The notes under the pieces: generated by a model
What the model saw: the letters and a program-made list of their open reading frames with translations, nothing else
Database searches by the model: none
What the model was told of the DNA's origin: nothing
Program-made: the position numbers and the translations under genes
Part shown: piece by piece, positions 1 through 11,900 of the stretch
Layout: each line of letters starts with the position of its first letter
Numbering within the stretch: position 1 is the stretch's first letter
NCBI GenBank assembly: GCA_964017155.1
Contig: OZ024861.1
Location: 51,578,809 to 51,642,808 of the forward strand
Length of the DNA stretch: 64,000 nt
Origin: Oasisia sp. SBJ-2009
Lineage: Eukaryota; Annelida; Polychaeta; Sabellida; Siboglinidae
Direction of reading: 5' to 3'

Positions 1-187
1 CTCAACTATAATAAACTTTAATTTTACACTGGTACCCAGTCAGAGTACAACTCTGTTCAAAGTATTTACACACTGAACAATATAAACAGGCTACAATAAC
101 ACAATAATTACATGTACATACATCTAACATTAAGTTATGTAACTGTAAGTTCAGCCTAAATAAATCTGACTCTAAGTCCAAACTTAC
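1..187. other. Intron downstream of e66, nothing coding seen
   Basis: AT-rich, begins with the e66 donor. No His-Asn-Met/Leu-Trp type exon found, so the gene continues past the left edge. The e65-e66 intron (266-943) likewise holds only AT-rich unique sequence. Confidence 0.6.
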
Positions 188-265
188 ACTGCCCTGATGT
201 TCGAAGTCATAGCTGCTGCGACTACAGATGAAGCAGGTGTTGTGCATGTCACTCTCCACCTGCCA
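188..265 (-). CDS. Channel exon e66 (last in window): Cys-x2-Cys zinc half-site
   Basis: Residues 2411-2436, phase 0/0, acceptor TGCCTCCAG, donor [25 protein letters not shown] resembles RyR 'VKEDMETKCFICGIGSDYF' more than IP3R '[20 protein letters not shown]'. The His-x4-His half of this zinc site and the C-terminal tail would be on the next exons, left of the window. Confidence 0.94.
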
Positions 266-3200
266 CTGGAGGCAGACACAACGCTCAATGATAACAACAA
301 CAATGACAGTACACACAGCACTAAGTTAATGAGATATAACAATCCATCTTTAAACAGAATCTATTGTTAAATGTAAGGAGCATTTTCAAAATGTCAAACC
401 GCCGCCATGTCCCAGAGGACAATATTTCTGTGACACCAGAAGGTATCATGGCGCCATTGGCGGAGGTGGCAGCTGTATATAATATATACAAATATATATA
501 CAAAATAAAATGTTAAACAGCATAGTCTGGTTTAAGAGTTCATAAGACTGTTACTGAGATGGTTCCTGGTTAACTGAGCTTCTCTCAGACACATTGCATA
601 CACACAATGTAGCATTTTGCATGCAATAAAATTGCTTAAAGACAAACAATACTACGAATGGTCAACAGAAATGGTAAATACAAAAGAAATGCTAACGAAA
701 CAAACATGTTGAAAACCTAAGACACGTATAATAATACCTCAATAGCCAGCAATTCAAATAACAAAACTATCATTAAGATCTGCTAAGAATTAATATACTT
801 TCAAGATATTCTAAAGACTACTTTAAATAAATATACCTACACAATTTCATCAAGCCTTATTAGACAGCATTTAAATGTCATTATTATTATTGTATCAGTA
901 ATTAGACCTGATTGGATTGATCCAGTCTAGATGAGTCACGTACTTTGTTGTCTCTGAGTTCAGAGAAGGTGTCGACGATGATACCAAAGATGATGTTGAG
1001 TCCAATCGTGGTGATGATGATGAAGAATGTCACGTCAAAGATGGCCTTGAAGAGATGGTAGACGAAGGGTTTGCCGTCTGGAACCTCCAGGAACTGTGGG
1101 AGGAGGAACTAGTTGTACATGTCTCTTAGAAGACATCAATGTTACAAGTGAATAGTGGAAATAAAGCTTGTAGCGAAGTTCCTCATTGTGTACAAAAGGA
1201 ATAAATAAGAACAAAACAATCAGTGTTTTGAGTTGTATCTTAGTCCAACAGTTGAAATAAAACTGAATTTCAACTCAAATTCAAACGCTAAATATAATCT
1301 GAAGTTCAAACTAACTTTCAACAACTGAATAAAGTTTAGCTATTTCGTGTCAGCTCCCGTTATAGCAGTCTAATGAATGTGACACCCTCTCCAGCGGGAA
1401 TAATGCCATAGCAACTTATCCCGTTACAATTTCAAATTAACAATAGCTCCACCAAACGACTGTCAGCTTACACTTACATGTTCTTCACCATCACAAAGTT
1501 GTTGAAAGTGTGGTAGTACTTATATTTATTCCATGGCACAGGGTTCATACAGGTCTTGGATGGCAAAATTCAAGGACTTTTCCCAAACTTTGTACCTTTC
1601 CAGCTTCAAAACAACTTTTGCAGCAAACTATTGTAGCTGTGTCTTTGGATATATGACTTTCAAAGAAGACTTATCATTAATCAACATTAATTGCGTAATG
1701 GCATTGCAGCATGTCTATATGTCACATAGCCACATGAATACAGGTGCCTCAGCAGATGTCTTTTCTTTCTGTGTTGAGAGATTACCTCCACAATGCCCTG
1801 GATGAAGCCTCGGTGCAGCATTGTGACACAACACTCGTACAGCGTCGTACAGTACAGCCCTGTCTCTGGGTCAAACAGCTCCCGGTAGAAGGCAAACCCC
1901 AGCAGTGAGTAGATGTAGATGACAATGAGACCATAGATGAAGACCCACATCAGTGACACGCCTGAAACATGTCACATGACTAGATGAAGACCCACATCAG
2001 TGACACACCTGAAACATGTCACATGACTTGATGACAACCCACATCAGTGACACACCTGAAACATGTCACATGACTAGATGACAACCCACATCAGTGACAC
2101 ACCTGAAACATGTCACATGACTTGATGACAACCCACATCAGTGACACACCTGAAACATGTCACATGACTTGATGACAACCCACATCAGTGACACACCTGA
2201 AACATGTCACATGACTCAATGAAGACCCACATCAGTGACATACCTGAAACATGTCACATGACTTGATGAAGACCCACATCAGTGTCACCTGAAACATGTC
2301 ACATGACTTGATGAAGACTCACATCAGTGACACGCCTGAAACATGTCACATGACTGGATGAAGACCCACATCAGGGACACACCAGAAACGTGTCACATGA
2401 CTCAATGAAGACTCACATCAGTGACACACCTGAAACATGTCACATGACTTGATGAAGACCCACATCAGGGACACACCTGAAACATGTCACATGACACAAT
2501 GAAGACCCACATCAGTGACACACCTGAAACATGTCACATGACTTGATGAAGACCCACATCAGGGACACACCTGAAACATGTCACATGACACAATGAAGAC
2601 CCACATCAGTGTCACCTGAAACATGTCACATGACTTGATCAACCAATCAGACGACGAGCAGCCAGCTGATAACAAATGTAACTTTTAAGCAAGACACTAG
2701 AACATATATTTAGATGACTGGCAACATTTGTATCAACTGAGAGCATACAATTACTTATTTGTTAGCTTTGTAAACTACTTAACATGTCTAATTAAGTTTA
2801 AAAGATATATTAGACACTTAGTATTCATATGTTAAATTAAGGGGGTTGGGTTTCCGCAAAATATTATGAACAGTTTAAAAACAGAACATGTGTTATTTTG
2901 TCTACAAAATAATGTATAAAGTACTTGATATTGAAATAAAAGTATGACTGATAAGAAAATAAAAGACATTGTTTTAACCATTTCAGTCCTACAGCCTTGA
3001 TCTGCTGTGACCATTGAATACGGCATTCTCAGTGTATGTGCAGAAAAGTTGACACCAAATATGCAATTTATAAATAGGGATGTTATTCGGAAAGTATAAT
3101 ACTGACCACACATACTGACCATACAAACTGACCACACATACTGACCACACATACTGACCACACTGCCCGTACCGTTCTGTGTGATGGCGAGGATGGTTCT

Positions 3201-5402
3201 CTTGAGCAGTTGGTTGAACTCAGCGATGTGCAGCAGATGGAAGGAGAAGAAGTAGCCGTAGAACAGCGCACCCAGGGCCGAGGACACGCCCAGGAGCTGG
3301 AGGACAGAGGGAGAGAGAGACAGAGTCAGTCACAGCCCACCACAGGGCTTAAGGTAGGGCATTTACTGCTGGTGTCAACTGTAGACACATACAACACACA
3401 TACATGGCACACACGCACACGCACACAGACACAGACACACACACACAAACTGACACACACAAACACTCTCTCACACATACACGCACTCATACACTGACAC
3501 ACATACTGAGACTCACACACACACACACTCACACACTCACACACTCACACACTCACACACTCACATACACACACACACACACACACACTCTCTCACATAT
3601 AAATGCACATGCACATAACATACACACACACACACACACACACACCACATGCATATTATATGCACTCATATAAACATGCACAGAAAATATAAATATTAAG
3701 TTGTAAATATCAGAGTCCAACCAAGTCTCCCCTGCTGATGGACGCACCAAGTACCAGAAGGTGTTGAAGCTGAAGAACGTCACTTCTAGTTTGGACGACC
3801 TGTCGTCACTCGGGTCTTCCTCCACCTCAGCATCCTTAGACGTCGTCAGGTACGAGTAGAGCCGCCTACAGCACAGGACAAGACACACTTGACTGTGTTG
3901 TCATCTGTGGCAAACTCTTGTACATATCAGTGGTAATGTTCCTGTTTTAGATAACCATCACCGTCCTCTCACAGCATTGCTGTTTAATTAATAGTACTCT
4001 GTTAAGTGTAGTTGATCATATAATAGGAGAAAAGAGAAGCATTATTATCTTCATTTCAGTTAATCTTGTACTATGACTAAAACTATATTCAAAATATTGC
4101 ACCTATTTACAAAAACGAACAGTGTGGGATGTAACTGACCTGAGAGGTTTGAGTCAAGACAGTGTGGGATGTGAATGACCTGAGAGGTTTGAGTCAAGAC
4201 AGAGTGGGATGTGAATGACCTGAGAGGTTTGAGTCAAGACAGAGTGGGATGTGAATGACCTGAGAGGTTTGAGTCAAGACAGGGTGGGATGTGAATGACC
4301 TGAGAGGTTTGAGTCAAGACAGTGTGGGATGTGAATGACCTGAGAGGTTTGAGTCAAGACAGAGTGGGATGTGAATGACCTGAGAGGTTTGAGTCAAGAC
4401 AGTGTGGGATGTGAATGACCTGAGAGGTTTGAGTCAAGACAGAGTGGGATGTGAATGACCTGAGAGGTTTGAGTCAAGACAGTGTGGGATGTGACTGACC
4501 TGAGAGGTTTGAGTCAAGACAGAGTGGGATGTGAATGACCTGAGAGGTTTGAGTCAAGACAGAGTGGGATGTGAATGACCTGAGAGGTTTGAGTCAAGAC
4601 AGTGTGGGATGTGAATGACCTGAGAGGTTTGAGTCAAGACAGAGTGGGATGTGAATGACCTGAGAGGTTTGAGTCAAGACAGTGTGGGATGTGAATGACC
4701 TGAGAGGTTTGAGTCAAGACAGAGTGGGATGTGAATGACCTGAGAGGTTTGAGTCGAGACAGGGTGGGATGTAACTGACCCGAGAGGTTTGAGTCAAGAC
4801 AGGGTGGGATGTGACTCACCTGAGAGGTTTGAGTCGAGGCTGTGTGGGATGTGACTCACCTGAGAGGTTTGAGTCAAGACAGAGTGGGATGTGACTCACC
4901 TGAGAGGTCTGAGTCGAGGTAGAGTTGGATGGCTGATGATGAAGTAACTGATGAGGACACACGCGGTAAATGCGTTGTGGATGCCTCCAAGGATCCACGT
5001 ACAGACCTTCACTTGAGCAGCGAACACATACACAGGCACCATACTGTCAACACAACACGTGTCACAGTAAACACAGGCACCATACTGTCAACAAAAAGTG
5101 GTCACAGAACAGTATTTTGTACTTGCACTTTATTCCATGACGATTTATTTCTACTGTTGGCTGTTACTACACTCCATGCAGCAGATAATACTCTTGACAG
5201 TCTCCAGTTTCACCAGCTGGCTATGAAGACAACTACATCTGTCCAAAAAGTAAATAACTAATTTTTTTTAATACAACGCTAAGTGGTAGCTCAAAGGTCA
5301 GCAATGGAAGTTTGCACCGGGGAGGAAATACACTTACAGTGCGCTAAGATGTGTTTTTATATATACCCATATATATATATATACCCATATATATATATAT
5401 AC

Positions 5403-5441
<39 letters not shown>

Positions 5442-5914
5442 GTTGTTAAAATTATGGTAAACGCTGTCGTCTTGATGAGTGAGAAAGAACAAGGTCACGT
5501 GCCTGTGGATGTCATCAGGCTGCCGCCAGGTGGCCAGAGTCAGCACTAAGAAGACGAAGCTCATGAAGATCATCCCGATGTTGAAGTGCCACCTAGCGAG
5601 AGAAGTTGTTTTCACAAACAACCATTTCTGGGATAATCACTTACTGAAACCCCTCCGTTTGGATTTTAGCAGAAATTTAGCTGATTCTCATAGGTTATAA
5701 TCAACTGAGATATTTACACTTTTTTAAGAACTAATGCAATTAATGATAACAACAATCATAAATAGTGTGCATAAATCCCCAGTACATGTATGTAATCTGA
5801 ACAATGAGCAACAAACTGACATCACTCAGCTCAGCACATCACTCAGCTCAGCTCAGCACATCACTCAGCTCAGCTCAGCTCAGCTCAGCTCAGCTCAGCT
5901 CAGCACATCACACA

Positions 5915-5993
<79 letters not shown>

Positions 5994-8900
5994 CATACAC
6001 AAGGACACCGTGATATCATCAGACCAAAGCACTGACAAAGACTTAAGATTGAAATTCTAAATGAAACTGTTTATCTTTTTTACAGGTGTCTCTAGATTTA
6101 TACATAATTTTAAAATGGTCAACAAAACAATTATTAAGTAGAATTCTTGTGAAAGACCGAGACAGAGTGGAAATGGTTACAGGGTCACTGACTGACCAGT
6201 AGTTGACAAAGAAGCGAGCCACTCGGTTCTTGAGCACGCGTCTTGTGTAGTTGATGTCCTGTGTTATGTCGTTTGACCAGTCCATCAGTTCACGCAATTT
6301 GTTGCTGGGCGTCGACCGGTCAACCTCGTACTTGAACTTCTCTTTCACGTCCTCTCGCAGCACACTCTGGTGACAAAGTGCGGAATTAATCGTCAACTTC
6401 AGCACACTCTGGTGACAAAGTGCGGAATTAATCGTCAACTTCAGCATATGAATCTTAATTTTGATGATGCTTCAATTGATAACTTAAAATTGATGAACTG
6501 AATTCCTACTGCATTACTTTATGTATGGCGTGTAGCTCAACCAGCATGACATGGGGCTGTTGACTGTTGACATTTAGCACAAGGACAGACTTTGGCGAAT
6601 CTGGTGACATTTTCAGTAGCACATTTTAATAGCACTTGATATTTATTCTTACTAGTTCATTTATTTTAATGCCATGAATGTACATTTTATCAGTAATCTT
6701 ACTCTTTTTTATTCCCCTTAATTCTATATATTTATTTATTATTATTATTATTTGATAGAAAAACTATCAAATAATATATGTAATAAATGTAATATATTAC
6801 TTAATTATTTATTGCATTATAGAATTGTATTTTTACTCTTTAATTTACGACTATTGTTCTTTAGCTTTTAAATGATTTAACTAAATATTGTAACGTTTTT
6901 ATTTCTCTGTAGATTTATTATTATTATTGTACTGTAAAGCGCCATAGAGCACCGTGTGATTATGGCACTATATAAATATTGTATTTTATTTATTATTTAT
7001 TTTAGTAGCAAGATCGTATTAACTGAAAGTGTAACCTGATTGTTAGAGAAATTGTTTTTCAGTAAAATACTTAATAAAATACATAGGATTGATTATTTAA
7101 TGATGAAAACAAATAACAATCGCACAGTGAAAAGCCCATAAAATGTTTCACAATCTTCTCTCCTGTGACCAAATGCAATGTCATGTTTTGCTGCCAATCT
7201 CAATGCATCCCACTTTTGTTTCTAACGTGAAATCCAGCAATTGTGTGAAATTGGCAGAAATAACTCCTACAACATGTCAATACAGGCAGACAACCAGTCC
7301 CACCTACAGCAGTCACGCAAAGCTACACATATTTTAACGGTTTGTTACCTTGTCTTTGCACCAGAAGTGAATCTTCTGAATCTTGTTGTCTTTGACTATC
7401 TCGATGGACAGTGTGCCAGTGGCGTAGTCCGCCCACATCACCTTGCCCTCAGGAGTCTTCAACAACTCTACAAGTGAACACAAGTGTCAAGGACACCTGG
7501 ACAGGTTACACTCAACTCAACAGATGGTCAATGCTGCCAGGTCAAGATGACAGTGAGTACACCTGTACACAGAAGTGAAAACATCTGCAAAAAGTGTGTA
7601 GTTACTATTAAGTGTTATGTAGGTAGTTAGGTGACACTCATTGTCAAGAATGAAGTTGTCAGGTGACACTTACTGTAAAGTGTGGTGTGCTTAGATGACA
7701 TTTACTGCCAAGTGTGATGATGTTAGATGACACTATCAAATGTGAAGTATTTGGGTGACAGTTACTGCCAAGTGTGATGTAGTTAGGTGACACTTACTGC
7801 CAATTGTGATGACATTAGATGACACTACATAGTGTGAAGTATTTGGGTGACACTTACTGCCAAGTGTGACGTAGTTAGGTGACACTTACTGTCTGGTAGG
7901 ATGCGGTCGGTGGTGTCCAGTTGTTGGAGTCGACACAGAATGTGGTAGAACTTGAAGCCGAGAGTCCTAGTTTTCTTTCTCACGTCCCTAGTCAGCACTG
8001 CCGCCCCCTCAGCCTGTGTACAGCAACAACAATACCAGAATCAACCCTCTCAGTCGATGCTACAACTTGCAACTTTCAATCAGATCGCAAACTTTCATTT
8101 TTGCATATCCATGGTGCAGTGTATATTTATCTGGTAGAGTTTTGATTAACGTCACATGATAACTTCATTAGTATCAATGACACTGATAATTTCAGGTAAT
8201 TTTGTAGAAACGACAACCACAAAGATATAACAGGTATTATAAGAAAATAACATAATTAGACAGAAATATGACAAGTGGTTCCTACGTAGATCCTCTGGTG
8301 ACACTCCTTGGCTACCTGCCAGATTGCCTCGCCGTCAATCGTCTCTACAATTTCCTGTGCAAAACACAGCAACATTTTATTTAATGATTAGTTCAGTCTT
8401 TGTTTATAAGAAACTATCAATGATTGCATAAAAACTTATATTTAATTACAACATTAGAAACAGGCAAATTGTCATGTATATGTTTCAGATACTTTTTCTA
8501 TAATAATCATGCCCATTTTTTGATAACAGTAATTAAGGAATGATTAGCATTGTTTAGTTGTTGTAAACAGTGCCAGGTAAAACAGGCAGTCGCATGGACC
8601 AATAACTCAGAAAGGTTACTGACTCAATGGTCAAACAGATGGTCAATGATCACAAGGTTCGCCTACTGTCAAACAGTGTGGCATACGTGTTTTGAACATA
8701 TGAACGAAAACATTAGATGAATAAAACCACATCAAATGCTTACCAATACAGAAATCAATATGTGAAATATGTTTGCTTCAGCTAAATAATCACTGATGAA
8801 ATGGATGGTTTGATTGGCAGGTTTTACAAAGAGATAAGTCGATAAAACACCTTGGTCCCAACGCCAGCTTTGCTGAAGTCCTCTTCTATCAAAGCCACAA

Positions 8901-11900
8901 TCAATGTAGCAATCGCCTCCTTCAAGACAAGAATCTGCAAAACAGCAAACACCCTTCCTCTTACCTGAATCACAGCGCAGGATCCAGTCCTTAGAACAGC
9001 TCAAAGAGTTCTACTCTAGTCCCTCACAGAGTAATTCAACTGACCACCATTTAATTGTCTCTAGGAAGTATTCAGCCACTCTGCAATTAACACATGAAGA
9101 CTATTTGTACACAAATACCACTGATGGTCTATATAGCAAGGTACACATTCGTGCAGTGTATTATTAACTCCACTCCACTGTGTGCTGTGGAACAACTAGT
9201 GCCAATGAACAGAGAAATGAGGTTACTTACCACTGAGGACCGCTAGTCATCAGACTCACCTCATTGTCACTACAATGAGGACCGCTAGTCATCAGACTCA
9301 CCTCATTGTCACTACAATGAGGACCGCTAGTCATCAGACTCACCTCATTGTCACTACACTGAGGACCGCTAGTCATCAGACTCACCTCATTGTCACTACA
9401 CTGAGGACCGCTAGTCATCAGACTCACCTCATTGTCACTACACTGAGGACCGCTAGTCATCAGACTCACCTCATTGTCACTACAATGAGGACCGCTAGTC
9501 ATCAGACTCACCTCATCGTCACTACAATGAGGACCGCTAGTCATCAGACTCACCTCATCGTCACTACAATGAGGACCGCTAGTCATCAGACTCACCTCAT
9601 CGTCACTACAATGAGGACCGCTAGTCATCAGACTCACCTCATTGTCACTACACTGAGGACCGCTAGTCATCAGACTCACCTCATTGTCACTACAATGAGG
9701 ACCGCTAGTCATCAGACTCACCTCATTGTCACTACACTGAGGACCGCTAGTCATCAGACTCACCTCATTGTCACTACAATGAGGACCGCTAGTCATCAGA
9801 CTCACCTCATTGTCACTACACTGAGGACCGCTAGTCATCAGACTCACCTCATTGTCACTACAATGAGGACCGCTAGTCATCAGACTCACCTCATTGTCAC
9901 TACACTGAGGACCGCTAGTCATCAGACTCACCTCATTGTCACTACAATGAGGACCGCTAGTCATCAGACTCACCTCATTGTCACTACAATGAGGACCGCT
10001 AGTCATCAGACTCACCTCATTGTCACTACAATGAGGACCGCTAGTCATCAGACTCACCTCATTGTCACTACAATGAGGACCGCTAGTCATCAGACTCACC
10101 TCATTGTCACTACAATGAGGACCGCTAGTCATCAGACTCACCTCATTGTCACTACAATGAGGACCGCTAGTCATCAGACTCACCTCATTGTCACTACAAT
10201 GAGGACCGCTAGTCATCAGACTCACCTCATTGTCACTACAATGAGGACCGCTAGTCATCAGACTCACCTCATTGTCACTACAATGAGGACCGCTAGTCAT
10301 CAGACTCACCTCATTGTCACTACAATGAGGACCGCTAGTCATCAGACTCACCTCATTGTCACTACACTGAGGACCGCTAGTCATCAGACTCACCTCATTG
10401 TCACTACACTGAGGACCGCTAGTCATCAGACTCACCTCATTGTCACTACAATGAGGACCGCTAGTCATCAGACTCACCTCATTGTCACTACAATGAGGAC
10501 CGCTAGTCATCAGACTCACCTCATTGTCACTACAATGAGGACCGCTAGTCATCAGACTCACCTCATTGTCACTACAATGAGGACCGCTAGTCATCAGACT
10601 CACCTCATCGTCACTACACTGAGGACCGCTAGTCATCAGACTCACCTCATCGTCACTACACTGAGGACCGCTAGTCATCAGACTCACCTCATTGTCACTA
10701 CAATGAGGACCGCTAGTCATCAGACTCACCTCATCGTCACTACAATGAGGACCGCTAGTCATCAGACTCACCTCATCGTCACTACAATGAGGACCGCTAG
10801 TCATCAGACTCACCTCATCGTCACTACAATGAGGACCGCTAGTCATCAGACTCACCTCATCGTCACTACAATGAGGACCGCTAGTCATCAGACTCACCTC
10901 ATCGTCACTACAATGAGGACCGCTAGTCATCAGACTCACCTCATTGTCACTACAATGAGGACCGCTAGTCATCAGACTCACCTCATCGTCACTACAATGA
11001 GGACCGCTAGTCATCAGACTCACCTCATCGTCACTACACTGAGGACCGCTAGTCATCAGACTCACCTCATCGTCACTACAATGAGGACCGCTAGTCATCA
11101 GACTCACCTCATCGTCACTACACCTGTGGAAGGCGCCTCGCCGCAGGATGCAGTTGATGTAGTCACACACCTTGCAGTCCAGCACCACCAACTTGTTGGC
11201 ATGGTTACCCTGCCACACACAGAAGGAACAGCATCAACATGAACACACACACATCGTATTGTGTCATTCTGTGTTCGTATTATTGTAATGTGTGGACACG
11301 CCTGTGAATGACTGGTCCTGGCATCACGGCGCTTTGCAAATGCTTGTAAAAATAATAAAATAATAAATCATATAATGTAGTGGGAGAATAAAATATATCC
11401 TTATCATACATGTATTGCCTTCTGTTATAAAACAGTGCAGTGTTGCTCTACACGTGGACCCACACTTCCATCAGTTTGCATGTATTAAATTGGGCTGAAA
11501 TGTTGCACGTGATATATAGACCTTTTGGCATGGTTCATAGATTAGACTTTTTCACAATTTGTCTGAAGGACCTCAGTATTTCAAAAGGCTGCACATGGAG
11601 ATCGAGAAGAGGAAAATGTATATTTTTCTACACCATCATAAAGATTATGCAATATATAACTGTGCCACTGGAAATATGAGCATACATAGTGAAAAGAACG
11701 AATAGGAAAGTTGTAATCAGACTTTAAGATATAGAGAAGCAAAGGCTACAAACCACTGTGAACTCCACGAGAGTGGTGAATATCTCTGTGACGAGGACAA
11801 TGTTTGTGTTGTTTATTGAGCCGTAGATGAGACCGAGGAACATCGCTGTCTCCGCGACCAGATTCACTGACTTGATGTTGTCAGGCTGCTCCCTCAGGTA

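Noticed and set aside
2..187. Continuation of the ORF past the e66 donor
   Set aside because: Clear GTAAGT donor after Ser2436; the following residues do not match any channel tail.
388..500. Plus-strand ATG with good Kozak context (CCGCCGCCATGTCC)
   Set aside because: Short, no homology, inside an intron; probably an old repeat.
7143..7337. Plus-strand ORF beside e58
   Set aside because: No homology, no splice or start context, overlaps intron of the minus gene.
9275..11242. Plus-strand ORF of 655 codons in the 42-bp array
   Set aside because: Mirror of the repeat; only the minus frame continues from a real exon.
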